Assembly (NCBI RefSeq): GCF_011075055.1
Contig: NC_058137.1
Coordinates: 23,979,463 to 24,043,462, forward strand
Reading direction: 5' to 3'
From: Mangifera indica
Taxonomy: Eukaryota; Streptophyta; Magnoliopsida; Sapindales; Anacardiaceae
DNA length: 64,000 bases
The notes below the pieces were generated by a model, which saw only the letters and a program-made list of their open reading frames with translations, had not been told where the DNA came from and ran no database searches. Positions 1-11,512 of the stretch are shown here, one piece after another; positions within the stretch are counted from its first letter, which is position 1, and the number at the start of each line of letters is the position of its first letter. Made by a program: the position numbers and the translations under genes.

Positions 1-2094
1 TGGCGCCAAGATTGAGGAATCAACACCATCTTTTAGTTGCTTAATTAATTCAAAGCGGAAGGAGCTCCACCATGGAGAAGCTTGAGATTGGTGGTCTTGG
101 CGGTTCTGTTGGCGGTCCCGTTCAAGATTGTACACTCCTTGGACCAAGCTTGCGGCAACTGATCTTTTGTGATGAAAATTGTCCCTGTAAATATATTATA
201 AATTAGAGAATAATTAACACCTGAAGACTTTTGTTACAAAAAGTTCAATTGATTAATTCATAGGATAATCAGCTACAAAGTCCATGAGATATTGGATTTT
301 TTCTTCACAAATATATTAAAACTTGAACCCATATCTTTTTTCTATAATTTTAATTCTCCACTAGTTTTGTTATTCTCTTAAGGTCAATTAGACTGTGACA
401 TTTAACTAAATACTAGTTAAACACATATCTATGAATTAATTTATCTTTTAAGGATTGTTGCTTGTTTCCTCCTTCAGTTTTCTTGTGAAATTTGAGTTTG
501 CATTTACCTAGAAATTTTGTTACAAAAAAAATACAAGGATTGTTATCCCTATCAGTCTATAAAATATACTTTTTGACAATCAATTAGTTCATGGAAGAGG
601 AAAATATGTGACTATGGCGCTTTTGTCAACATGTAAGAGCCTATTATGAAACATTTTTGGGATATCATTAGTGGCCGGAGTTTTGGTAAGTTGCTCCTTT
701 ACGATAAAATACAATGTTCTATACTCATATAATTTCATGAGTATAGTATATTACTTTATAAATTCATGAACGTAGACGGGTTATGTCGAACAATATCAAA
801 TATTTTATTCTTTGTGTGATTAGTGATTTATTTCACATATTATTAATTTTAAAATTTATCATACTTTTGTAAGTTTATTAACAAATAGTATCAAAGCATC
901 AATTATTGATCTAAGAGGTAAATTGTTTCAAGATATTGTGCACACAAAAGAATTTAGTTTTGTGAGATAGCATTTTAACAATGCCATTTCGCACTTGGCG
1001 AAATTTGAGCATGCTTATTTATGCATTGATGGTGGAGTGAAAAATTAAGTTTGTTGCTCAAGTGAAAATTTCACCGAGGTGTAGATTTGTTAAGTATTGT
1101 AGCTTGTTTTCTCTCACAACTCCTTGTGAAGTTTGAGTTTGTATTTCTTGTAAGTATTATAATAAAAATATATCAAACAAAAAATAGTCATTTTGTCAAT
1201 GTAAAGAGAGGAAGTGAGAAAAAGAAAAGATAAATTAGTTTTGCTCTCCTTTCTATAATATATAAAGAAAGTGTATATAAAAAAGTATATAAATAACCGA
1301 TATGAGACAAAAATTTAAAAGTTTAATAGTCTAAATATATGAGAGGTTTACAAAACTTTTTTGAGATATCATTAGTTTGCTATTTTGGTAAATTGCTCCT
1401 ATAGGATATCATTAGTTTGAAGTTTTGTGATTATATTATATTCTTCTCTCATATATAAATGTTGGTTAAATATTGTATCTTTTATGTGATTGGTTATTTA
1501 TATTTCGAACTGTTAATCCTAAAATTTTTTATGCAATTGCAAATATTCTAACATTATTATTATAATAAAATTATGTGTATATATTTTTTATACATAATCT
1601 AGGTATATAGTTGATATGTTATTATGTAATTAGATAATTTTGAATTAAAGAAAAAATAATGTCCAATCACATAATGACACATCACTTGCGTATTTATATT
1701 ATGTATTAAAAATGTGTACACATAATATTAATTTTTGCATAACAATTGTTATGCCGGTCAGAATGGGTGCAAGAACCTGTTTACTATACTTTCTTTACAT
1801 TTGGAAACTTACATATAATATATAACCCAAGTCCTGCCACCTTATCAAAACTGTTGGTTCTAAAGCTGGTTTCATTTAGCGGTTAAACAATAGAACACGT
1901 TGCAGCATAAATATTCAAGCAAAACCAGAAGCCTAAATACAGATCAATTTTAACCTAAAATGGCAGTCTCCGTGCCCCAGTATCTTAACAGTCAAGCAAT
2001 AAATTAATCAAAATATTATGAAATGGTCTTACCAATCAACAGCAGTGAGGTATAAAGGTCCCGAATCCTCAAAAATTTCCCTTTCAGATGCCAT
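1..2094 (-). CDS. alpha/beta-hydrolase (lipase-like), At4g10955 type, 5' part only
   Basis: Two coding exons are visible, 2094-2033 and 184-1, separated by a GT..AG intron of 1848 bp; the rest lies beyond the left edge. Exon 1 reads MASEREIFEDSGPLYLTAVD and ends in phase 2. Exon 2 completes the Trp codon and continues DNFHHKRSVAASLVQGVY, then NLERDRQ and PWW. From memory, this N-terminus is the signature of the plant proteins filed as GDSL esterase/lipase At4g10955, which in fact have the class-3 lipase alpha/beta-hydrolase fold. The catalytic GHSLG serine would lie further on, outside the window. The start is the first ATG of the reading frame. An AG acceptor directly upstream (exon begins at 2124) suggests a leader intron. 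At the edge the frame reads SSILAP where relatives have SSI(F/Y)GA, so a one-base loss is possible. The substrate is unknown. Confidence 0.82.
1570..1727. repeat. small MITE, 'TATGTGTA' family, in hydrolase intron
   Basis: About 158 bp with imperfect terminal inverted repeats: the left end ATTATGTGTATATATTTTTT pairs with the right end read in reverse, ATTATGTGTACACATTTTTA. The core holds the phrase 'cacataatgacaca', which recurs in related copies. No coding capacity. It lies inside the intron of the alpha/beta-hydrolase gene. Confidence 0.6.
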
Positions 2095-2513
2095 GCCTCT
2101 TCTTTTCCCTATACCCGTTACAAGCTGCAGCAGAGCAGAGATCAACAATAAATTAAATAAAATCTTTCAACAAGTATTAAAATCCAAAAATTTGGCACTT
2201 AAGTGGCAGCAGTAAATATGAATTCAACCTGAAAATAGTGATCCAACTCAAGTGAGGTTTTCCGTTAAAAAGAAAAAATAAACCCGAAACATACTGCTTA
2301 AAACAAGAAGAGGCTTCAATGCCCAAGCGATGAAACGAAGACACTGAAGTTCCTGTTTGATGAATTCTCAGAGAGCCAGAGAAGAATTGAAGAATGGAGA
2401 TTCAAATGGGAAGATAATCTGATTCGAAATTAAATAGTAGCCATAAGAAATTGAAACATTTCGATAAGTCAATACTGACTTACAGAATTTATAAAAATTT
2501 CGAAAAATGTTTT
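2095..2513 (-). promoter_or_regulatory. 5' UTR and upstream region of the alpha/beta-hydrolase gene
   Basis: On the minus strand the ATG is preceded by a 30-base untranslated exon with an AG acceptor at 2125. Further upstream, around 2240-2400, is a T-rich stretch that fits a leader intron plus a non-coding first exon. No clear TATA box can be assigned. The boundaries of the first exon are not decided by the sequence alone. Confidence 0.35.
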
Positions 2514-2585
2514 TGGAGGTGCGAGAAATCGAACCCAGGTCCTCTCGCATGCAAAACGAGCATTTAACCACATCAGTTACAGCCC
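2514..2585 (-). pseudogene. tRNA-Ala(UGC)-like sequence, degenerate
   Basis: On the minus strand the sequence has a 5-bp anticodon stem with loop TTTGCAT (anticodon TGC). This is followed by CGAGAGG, a B-box-like GGTTCGATTTC and the end CACCTCCA, all close to plant tRNA-Ala(UGC). The acceptor stem and T stem pair badly, so a working tRNA is unlikely. It is either a decayed tRNA gene or the head of a tRNA-derived SINE. Confidence 0.6.
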
Positions 2586-3149
2586 GTTCCTACGATATGA
2601 AATTTAACAAATTTAAAAAAACATAGTTTAGTTTAGACCAGAACAAAATATTTTAGATTTCAAACTAAAAAAATATAATTTTACCTAGTTTGAATTACAA
2701 TTTGAATCTATTAAAATTATTTAATTTTAAATATATATATTTTTTAACAAAATTAATTGAATTGTATTTTTTATAACATAATAGAAATATGTAATATTAT
2801 ACAAATACATATAAAAATATAACAAAATAAGGTATACCTCTAATTGTTTATTAAAAAAATATAGTTATAAATAAGTATTTTAAAAAAATATAGTTTAATT
2901 TGGTTTGAAAATCGTTCAAATTGTAACCATACTAAACTAAAACTGTTTTTTAAAAATTTATCAATTTAAACTAAACTATAATTTTTAAATGATTCGATCT
3001 AATTTTATGGTTTGAACCAAATTATATACACCCCAAGTAAGGATAAGAAAATGTTTGATTTTTAACTTAAAAAAAAGTTCTAATAAAGAAGATTATAAAT
3101 ATTTTGGAATGAATTTTAGAGACAATTTCAAGATAAAAAGCTCAATTTG
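2586..3149. other. AT-rich intergenic DNA
   Basis: I see no gene. The stretch is dominated by A/T runs and short repeated phrases such as 'aaaatatagttt' and 'gtttgaaccaaatta'. Confidence 0.5.
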
Positions 3150-3475
3150 AATAAGTCCAAAACAAGCTTCACTCAAGTGAGTTCAAACTTGAAAATTTAA
3201 TATTTTTGAGTTCAAATTTTAGGGGTGTTTGACTCATAAAACTTATAAGTTTGAAAATTTTGATACGAATAGATTAAAATGACATTGTTTTGACTATTAT
3301 GTATTAGAATGACATCATTTTTGTATCAAATCGAGTTCAAACTCGAATCAAACTTCTCTAAAAATAGTTGAGCTCAAACATCTTTATAGTGAACTCAAGC
3401 TCAAACATGAGTTTGACTTTACTAAAGTAAACTCGAACTCAAACTTAGGCGAATTCGAGCTCAACTCTTCACTCT
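3150..3475. repeat. dispersed repeat with 'ctcaagctcaaac' ends and 'gacattgttttga' core
   Basis: The stretch is made of alternating gagttcaaact / ctcaaactcgaa phrases around a core with inverted motifs (aaaatgacattgttttga and gaatgacatcattttt). The same arrangement recurs at 13195-13470 and in part at 10720-10880 and 57535-57620. It is non-coding. It resembles a non-autonomous DNA transposon, but I cannot assign a superfamily. Confidence 0.5.
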
Positions 3476-3524
3476 AACGGTGGTGATGATTGTCTAATTA
3501 ATAGGGATTAATTGAAAAAAATAA

Positions 3525-4610
3525 GTCACATGTTCCTACCCAAAGTTTGGTCTTAAAACACTATTTCACCTCTAGTTGATAAAAACAACATTTTTTTTAC
3601 TAAAAATAAAATCCTATTAATAAAACAACAATATTATAAAGTAAAAAAATATATATTATGAAGTGAAATTACTATTTTATACTTACTATTTTATATTTGA
3701 AAATTATCAACAAGCCTATATTAATAGATTGTAAAAAAGAAAATTGTAATCAACATCAATCATCAGAGAAATAGTAACAAACAAGACAAGCTCTTACGTC
3801 TACAAGAGATCTTGCAATTTCAGCTTCGACACCAATGGCTACTTAAGCCGAAGCTCATGTTTAAGGGAAGGGAAGTCAAGGAGGAGCCTTATTCACGAGT
3901 CTAGGAGCAAGCCTTACATTAAACAAGAAGGAGCAATCAGTCTCATATGGCTAGAATTGGATTCAATTCCACAAAGCAGAAAGTATATCAATCAAAGAAG
4001 TTGAAAAGCCAGTTCCGATCAATGATGTCATGAAATCTTGTAATTAACAATAACTAAAAGAAACATTTTAATTATTTATATCATATAAAAATCTCTTATA
4101 TTAATTTTCTTTACCTTCACTAGTTTTTTATCTCTTCTTATAAATATAGGTATTTTTATTATAAAATCATATATCATGAGACAAATTAGAGGTTTTTTGA
4201 AAATTTTTAAGGGTTATAGAGATTTTTTCAAAATTTTTGAAATATCAATCTATCTTTATAGTTTCAAAATTAATAGTTATACTCTTAAAAAATTAAATAT
4301 AATACAACAAATTATGAGTATAAATTTCATATTATAATTATTTGAGTTATATATAGTTTCAAAATATATGAGGTTTCAAAAAATTTCAAAGATTAATTTA
4401 TAAATTTTTAAGTTTTTCTAGATTAAATTATTATATTTAAAATATTTATGTATAATGCAAAACTATTTTTTTAATAATAGATAACAAAATTATTATTTTA
4501 CCCTTACCCTATTATTGTTTTAACAGAGTTTTATTTTTGTGACAAAATGTTATTTTACTACTTAGGAATGGAAAATGTTTTTAGGCCAAACCTTGGGTGG
4601 GCAAAAATAC
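3525..4610. mobile_element. Mutator-type foldback element, copy A
   Basis: The ends are inverted: the left end reads ttcctacccaaagtttggtc and the right end, in reverse complement, gcccacccaaggtttggcct. The outer parts carry the same AT-rich phrases as the better preserved copy at 35711-36573. The interior contains an open frame without a start codon at 3750-4004. The right end stops about 175 bp before the BOBBER1-like start codon, so this element forms the distal promoter of that gene. I could not define a target-site duplication. Confidence 0.55.
3750..4004 (+). other. open frame without ATG inside foldback copy A (possible captured gene fragment)
   Basis: This frame stays open for 84 codons between two stops in otherwise AT-rich DNA, with mixed composition (for example YVYKRSCNFSFDTNGYLSR). 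There is no start codon and I do not recognise the product. Its position inside a Mutator-type element would suit a captured exon, but chance cannot be excluded. Confidence 0.25.
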
Positions 4611-4784
4611 TTTTAATTCCAAAACTACAGGGTGTTATTTGATAAATGCCCTTGCAATTGTTCGCGAACTCTTTTTTGCCTCGTATTTGAGCTTTCTCTT
4701 CACTGTATTTATGCTCACCCCTCTCTCGATTTCGTTACTTTCTCACTGACTCACATAACTCGGACAATTCCGAACTACTTAGAC
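4611..4784 (+). promoter_or_regulatory. proximal promoter and 5' UTR of the BOBBER1-like gene
   Basis: This short, pyrimidine-rich stretch between the foldback element and the ATG contains CT-rich tracts typical of plant leaders (ctctctcgatttcg). An ATG at 4632 in the same frame gives a longer protein, but its extra 51 residues have no resemblance to NudC proteins, so I treat it as leader. No clear TATA box. Confidence 0.4.
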
Positions 4785-7530
4785 ATGGCGATTATCTCAG
4801 ATTATACGGAAGAAGAGAAGATGCCGGAGGTAAAGAAAGCTTCAGCTTCTGGGTCCACGTCGTCCTCTTCTAAGACGACGCCGTTTAGTGCGACATTTGA
4901 TGCTTCGAATCCGTTAGGGTTTCTCGAGAAGGTGTTTGAGTTCGTGGCGAATGAGAGCGACTTTCTGGCCAACGAAGCGGTGGAGAATCAGATCACGGCG
5001 GTGGTGCGAGCGGCCAAGGAGAAGAGGAAGAAGCCAGTGGAGGATATCCAACCCAAGAAAGCTAAGAAGGGGAAGGAAGGGGATCAGGATTTGGAGAACT
5101 TGCCGACGATTGACGTCAAGAAAGCTCCGCCTCCGGAGCCGAAGCTCGATGCTAATGGAAATCAATCTAGAGGTTTGGATTTATCGCTTTATAATGTTTT
5201 TGTTTATGGCTTGATTTTTCTGGTTGCTGAGAAAATAAATTTGTTAAGCGATCTTAAGTTTTATTTTTTTCAATGTTGATATTCTTTTCAAAAGCTTTGC
5301 TTATTCGGTTATTACTTTTTTATTTGTTTGGATCGATGAAACTTTCCTTTATGATTATCTCGCAATTTCTTGAGGGTTTAGACGATGAGTGGTTTAGAGA
5401 TGATTCTCTCGGAGAATGAGATTTTTTATTGATGTTATTCAATTTTTGTAATGGTTTATTTTATTTTTTTAATTTTTGTAATGTGTTAACCATCTTAAAG
5501 AAGATTTGGAATCAACTATGAATACTGAAAATTTAGCCATAAGTGTAACCTGTGGCGTTATAGACAATGTAGATAAACACTTTCAAACACAAACCTCTCA
5601 CTGGAAGCTTGAACTCTCGAGAAATTTGTTTAAAGTTATAGATGGGCCAAGGGAGCTTTGATAGGTCAAGGAGTTAGTGAAGTTGGAGATGCCAGTATTC
5701 ATGTTAAGAAAAGGTTAATGTTCACTCTAATTTGCAGAGTTTGGAGCTTCTTATATGTGGTATCGTTTTTTCATCATTGGAGTTTATGAACCTTGCGTTA
5801 ACTATACTAGGCAGTTCCCACGAATTGTAGTTATTTTCCTTGGAGGCTCTCTGCAAATCTATGTCATCAGAAGGAAGAACACAGGGTGTAAATTATAGTT
5901 ATTCATTGACCACTTTGAAGTAAGTCACTTGTCTTGCATGTTGAACTAGAGGGCATTATTGATTGTCTGCTTGCCCGGCTGTCTTGTTGTTGGTTTCTTG
6001 AGTTAATATCTGTGAATGACTTTGGTATGCAAGCCATATTTGTAATTGGCATATGCCCTCTTTTATCATGCTACATTTTTCTTTTATCTGTGACGGCAAG
6101 GTGATTTATCAAGCTTATTATTTTAGTTACTTCCTCTGCTTGTTGATATCATGCAGGTCCAAATAAAGGAAATGGACTTGATCTGGATAATTACTCTTGG
6201 ACGCAGACCCTGCAAGAGTTGTCTATTATTGTTCCAGTTCCTAATGGAACCAAATCAAGGTTTGTTGTGTGTGAGATAAAGAAGAACCATCTAAAAGTTG
6301 GACTCAAGGGTCAGCCTCCTATTATTGATGTAAGTTACATGTGTTCAACTGTTTGGTATTGAGTTTTATCACTATCTCTAATCTCTCTCTGCCAGTTTGC
6401 TTGGATTTTCTTCATTTCTAATTATATGCAACAAATTTTTGCAGGGGGAACTTAGTCAGAATGTCAAGCCTGATGATTGTTATTGGAGCATAGGTATGTT
6501 ACCATGCTGTGTGCCCAGGGAATAGCCTCTAAAAAATTATGATTTAAAACACAAGTAGCATCAGTAGTTTTTTCCCTTTTTTGGCAATTTGCAAGAACTG
6601 ATAAATCAATAAGGCTCAAACATTTTCCTTAATTCTCGTACATTCTTTCGAGAGTTTTTTTCTTTACATCTTATTACTTTTCACCTATTGCTTTTGTCTA
6701 GAGCCACTTCCTAGTTTGAATTGTAAAATGATTTTTGTTAAACTTGTATTTATCAGTAGTTCATCTTGTATAAGCACCACATAACTTTCTGCAGAGGATC
6801 AGAACTCCATCTCTATTCTTTTGACCAAGCAGAACCAGATGGAATGGTGGAAATCGTTGCTGAAAGGAGATCCTGAAATTGATACTCAGAAAGTTGAACC
6901 TGAGAACAGTAAATTATCTGACCTAGATCCAGAAACTAGGAAGACAGTTGAAAAGATGATGGTAATTAGACAATCTTTTTCATATCTGTTTCTACCTTTC
7001 TTATTCGAGATAACACTGTCTACCTTTCTTATTCAAGACATTGTGTTATCACTGAAGATCATCAGTTTCATAAGATTGTTCTAGTCTTCTGATTATGTTA
7101 TCTAAATGACAGTCCACATCTGCATGTTTGAGGACCTATAACAACTAAGAATTAGTGACTGAATGCAGAATTATATTATTGGTTTGTGATTTAAGAACAT
7201 ATTTGCATATTCCTGGGTATTTTGTTTCTCTTCTTGATGTGTTGGCATTTAGAGCTGTGGTCCTTTCTTATGTTCCTTTTGCTTATGTTTCTTCTATAGT
7301 TTGATCAAAGGCAGAAGTCCACGGGTCTCCCAAGTAGCGATGAGATGCAGAAACAGGAGATTCTTAAGAAGTTTATGGCTGAGGTGAATATCTTTTACGG
7401 AATCGAACATCTTCCAACTTTCTTTTGGGTTTAGAAAACATGTATATTGCAAAATTATCTAACTTGTGTTGTTAACTTGGATTCGGTGCAGCATCCGGAG
7501 ATGGACTTCTCAAGGGCTAAGATCTCATAA
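4785..7530 (+). CDS. BOB1: NudC-domain small heat-shock-like protein, BOBBER1 type
   Basis: Six exons (4785-5172, 6157-6329, 6445-6493, 6795-6961, 7300-7383, 7492-7530), all with GT..AG introns, give 299 residues; Arabidopsis BOB1 is about 304. The protein has the MAIIS start, an N-terminal [12 protein letters not shown] helix (about 33-60), a charged Lys-rich linker, and a CS/NudC domain from about residue 137. Markers in that domain are [39 protein letters not shown] and DLDPETR. The C-terminus ends [13 protein letters not shown]. From family knowledge, BOB1 is a cytoplasmic HSP90-associated chaperone needed for thermotolerance and for meristem and embryo patterning. The start codon was chosen by alignment with the family. 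The gene looks intact. Confidence 0.95.
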
Positions 7531-8140
7531 ATACAGCATCAGGGATTAATTAAATATTATGATGATTCTATGGTAGCTACCATTAAAGTTTATTGTGGAT
7601 TTTAAGTTTTGCAGGTTTATATAGGTTTAAGCGTTTGTTTATTATCTTGGCGACATAATCTTAGACAAATGTTTATTTTTAGGCCTCGTGTACTTTGTTG
7701 GATTTTCTCTTCTTCGCTGTTTTCCTTCTGGATTTGTATCCTTATGAATCAATAGTACTAGTGAGAATCATATTATCTTGAAAAAATGTAAAAATGTTCC
7801 TGTTAGAATTAGAATTCTAATGAGCTTTCTTCTGGTATCAAGCCAATCTTTCATTCACCAAAAAGCATCCTTCCGGTAGCTTTACTTAAATATGGATGCA
7901 ACACAATACCAATCTAAAATTCCCACAAGCGACAATACCTACAAGTATTCACAAATCAATTGACAAAAAAGTTATAGCATCTTGTCTTTACAAGATCTAT
8001 GATGTTATCGATCGGCTAAAGTGGGCAGGCAAACGAATCACTTGGGTGGGCAGTTGTGATGAAATGGAGAATAACTTCTTTGTGGGAAATTGATAAAATT
8101 AATAATTCAAAAAACAGAATAAGAGTGAATATCATTTTCT
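7531..8140. other. 3' flank of the BOBBER1-like gene
   Basis: The first 200 bases are the likely 3' UTR. I see no further gene. Short frames at 7896-8093 have no recognisable content. Confidence 0.4.
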
Positions 8141-8266
8141 TGATAAAATTATGTGTATATATTTTAAGTATATAGATAGGTATATATTTGACATATACAA
8201 TTAATTTTAAATTAAGAATAATATAATATTTAATTACATAATGATATACATAAATATATACCAAAA
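8141..8266. repeat. small MITE, 'TATGTGTA' family, partial
   Basis: The left end (aattatgtgtatatatttta) and the core (taattttaaattaagaataa, then attacataatgatatac) match the copies at 1570 and 57178. The right end is poorly preserved. Confidence 0.45.
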
Positions 8267-8395
8267 CGTATAACATTGCTTTTATTTTTCCACCAAGGTT
8301 TGGACTTAAAACACTTTTCAACTCACTACATGCATGAATCATAATTTTCACAATATCAAAAAAGTTCAATTTTCATGTAATTTTTAAGAGCAATG

Positions 8396-8556
8396 CTATG
8401 TGTACCCATTTTTGGTACACAATCATGTACGCAATGATGTGTCATCATGTAATTAGGTGATTTTAAAATATGTCATCATATGATAAAAAAACATTTAATC
8501 ACATGATAACACTTCATATGTGTATACAAATTGTGTACAAAAATGGGTACATATAG
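8396..8556. repeat. small MITE with 'GTGTACCCATTTTT' ends
   Basis: About 161 bp. The left end is ctatgtgtacccatttttgg and the right end in reverse complement is ctatatgtacccatttttgt. The core has atgtgtcatcatgtaatta and its near inverse. This is the clearest single-copy MITE in the desert. It is non-coding. Confidence 0.65.
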
Positions 8557-9399
8557 TTTTATTGAATTTTTAATTATTTCATTTTTTAAGTTACGATATG
8601 ATCTAAATTAACAAAATTTTAGAATTGTTCATTGCATAAGAGAGCTTTCATTAGAATCTTCTTTTTCTTTTCAACTTCCATTCTCTTCCTCCTTGCAAAT
8701 TTAATCAATTTGAAGCTTATGAAATCTCTTTCACAGTGAAGCATCTTTCATGCTCATTTTCTTTTTCGTGTATCATATGGGTGCTCTATCAAGATGACAA
8801 CATATCCTCAAACAATAATAATAATAATAAATTCAAAAAACTTTTCACTCTAGAAATCATCCCTGGAAGCTATTGAAAATTCTTAAAATATTGCTTAGTG
8901 CTTTGACCTTCTTCATGGGTACCATTTGAGAGTTAGGCCAATCTCTTATTCAAGAAAGCAAATCCACCCATGGTGTTTGGATAAGTAGGGCTTTGCGATG
9001 ATTAGGCTTTCCAAACCTAAAATCATAGGCCTTTAAACCTAAACAAAATTATTATGTTAGGAGTTCTGGTAATGGGTGGTGGTGGTTTTAGTGGATTTGG
9101 GTTTGCATGGATGGCAATTCTGGTGAGTTTGAATTTTGATAGGTTACAATTGTGACAACTAAAAACTTTGAATTATAGATTTCTATGCTAATAAAACAAT
9201 TAAATTATAATATTATTTTTTATACTAAAATTATTATTTTCCTCTTATAATATTATTTTTTTAATTTTTGGTGGAATTAAGTTTGAGTAAGAAAATGTGA
9301 ATTATACATTGAATACGCGGAAAAAAAAACTTATTTTAGATGGGAAAATGCAAATCACTTGCACAATAATAAACCAAACCTTTCACTTCATACCCTCTT
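8557..9399. other. AT-rich intergenic DNA, no gene seen
   Basis: No recognisable coding or repeat feature. There is a short AAT trinucleotide run near 8815. Confidence 0.4.
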
Positions 9400-9580
9400 C
9401 GTAAATCAACCATAGGTTGACACGTGTCTTAATAAGCCATCCGTGTCATTCTCACATGTCATTTTACTGTAAAAGGCAATGGGCCTAGATTGGGCTCCCA
9501 CCATTCTTTGTCCAATATGGCCCATGTCTATTTATGCTTAGTTGATAATGACAATTGTCTTTGTCCACCAGCTCACTCTC
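9400..9580. promoter_or_regulatory. promoter-like stretch with palindromic G-box, no gene attached
   Basis: A perfect 10-bp palindrome GACACGTGTC lies at 9419-9428. It is followed within 130 bases by three GGCCCA/TGGGCC-type elements (atgggcctagattgggct, atggcccatg) and a TATA-like tctatttatgctt. This combination is typical of plant promoters, but no coding sequence follows on either strand within several kilobases. Confidence 0.35.
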
Positions 9581-10719
9581 TTTTGTTTGGAATCAGTTTT
9601 TTACATCAAACTTAGGTCCCATCTCCCTTTTTTATTTCCCAATTTAATATTTTTATTTTACATTTTAACCCAGAAAAATTAAAAAAATTCTATTTTTTAA
9701 GACAATTTAAAAATTTGGGTATGATGCATCATCAGATAAGATTAGAATTTGAGAAAAAACTTCAGGGAAGATTAGATCCGATGAGATTTTCATTTATTAT
9801 AAATTATCCATGATGCTATAGTTTGTTCATGATCTTATCTTGGGTTTGGCATGAAAGAGAAGATCCAAAGAAATTATTAATTTGTTCATTATCAAAACTG
9901 GCTTATCATAAGCCAATTTTAAGGTTCAAATTGAACATAATTATCTATCAATTGATTAGACATTAAAAACTTAATCGAATATGACAGTAGCATAATTAAG
10001 CTTAGCATAGACATAGACATAGACATAGATAAGACATTGATTTTAATAACAATATTGAATATTTATATGGTTAAATATCTTTTTTTCTACGGCCAAATTT
10101 TGATGAAACAAATATTTTTTACGTTTTAAAATGATTAATATCAATTACACTTTTAATAATATAAATAAATTATATTTGTATACTAATTATTTTTATTTTT
10201 TTTTTTTTCTCTATCTTTTATTTCTTTCTTCATTTTTTTTATATCTTATCTAAAAAGTAGGAGAATAACAAAAAGGTTTGAATTGCACAATTTAATTACA
10301 TTTTTTTTTTTTTTATAAAAGTTAATAGACAAAGAAACGAAGTGGGAAAAGAACAAGATGGATAATTTGGGTAAGAGAATGAGAATATTTTGTGTAAAAT
10401 AATGTGAAGAAGGACCTAGAGCATTAAATAAAATAGAGAGAGACAATCATTTGAAAAATCAAGGGTATGGAAGAAAGGGAGACAAAATAAGATCACCCTC
10501 ATCCTCCACTACCTTAACAAACCACAGTAGAACCCACCGCAACAACCACCACCTACCATTTCCCTCCACGGTGACCTTGCTTCCCATCCCCCTTCCTGAA
10601 ACATAACCCAACATTTTATGTGTCATCCACTCCTTGCATAAATAATACACTCGTCCCTTACTATTATTACATAAAAACTGATATAAAAAAACTTATAATT
10701 ATTGAATCTTACTAGATTT
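9581..10719. other. AT-rich intergenic DNA with short tandem repeats
   Basis: Contains a (CATAGA)4-like run at 10006-10030 and a T-rich tract at 10190-10320. No supported gene. The minus-strand frame at 10459-10650 has no recognisable motif. Confidence 0.4.
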
Positions 10720-11340
10720 AAGGATAGATTTGAATTGAACAAACTTAAACTTAAGATTGCTTGAGTTTGGTTAGGTTTAAGGAGTTAAGTTCGAGCTTAA
10801 TTTAAATTTGATGACTTTTAACAAAATCAAGTTTGAATTCAAATTTGATATGATAAGCTAAGCTCAAGCTTACTTAATATTGTATTGTTTTTTAAATTTA
10901 AATTTAATTTATTAATATTATTTTTTACAATTTATGTTTTCTAATTAAAAAAAAAAAACTCAAGGAAGAAAGTTTACTTAGAGTAAAGTTACGTATAATG
11001 AGTGACTTGAGTTATTAGAATTTTGTTTGCTTATGTAAGAGTTTTGTAATTGGACTGAGTGTTTATTTACGGTATATAAAGTGAATTATTGAATTATATT
11101 TTTCCAATATTGAATTTTTGCAAATAGATTTATAAAAGTTTTGTTTAAGATATACTTCAGTCACTCATTTCACTCATTATAAATAAATATTCAACATAAC
11201 TTCAAAACTCGCATATTGGTGAGAGGCTAAAACAATTGTAAACTTATAATCGAGCTGGAGTCAACTGCTTATTTTGGACTCAATTGAGCTTAAGTCAACT
11301 CAGTTTGAATCTAATCTTACATAAATTATATGTTTCAAAG
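10720..11340. repeat. fragments of the 'ctcaagct' dispersed repeat
   Basis: Phrases such as aagcttaagctcaagcttac (10855-10875) and tcgagctggagtcaact (11253-11270) match the repeat at 3150-3475, split by unrelated AT-rich DNA. Confidence 0.35.
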
Positions 11341-11391
11341 CATAGGTTTTGGTTTCGGACATGTAGATTAATCATCAACTTATATCTCAAC

Positions 11392-11512
11392 AACATTGCT
11401 TTCCATCAATGAATTTCCAATTAGTTTTTGAAAGAGCTCTGAGGGTCTAAACAAGGACATCCTATTTTTCCCATACTCTTTATTTTCATCACGCAAGCTT
11501 TGAGCACCAAAG
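11392..11512 (+). mobile_element. LINE (non-LTR retrotransposon) reverse-transcriptase relic
   Basis: The plus strand reads INEFPISF, then a shifted frame reads KQGHPIFPILFIFITQALST. This matches the reverse-transcriptase block of plant LINEs, where the usual form is (K/R)GLRQGDPLSP-YLF followed by EALS. One stop and a one-base frameshift interrupt it. No other LINE part is recognisable nearby. It is a decayed fragment with no activity. Confidence 0.6.

Noticed and set aside
4632..4784. Upstream in-frame ATG as start of the NudC gene
   Set aside because: The added 51 residues are Cys/Phe/His-rich and unlike any NudC protein. The ATG at 4785 matches the family MAIIS start.
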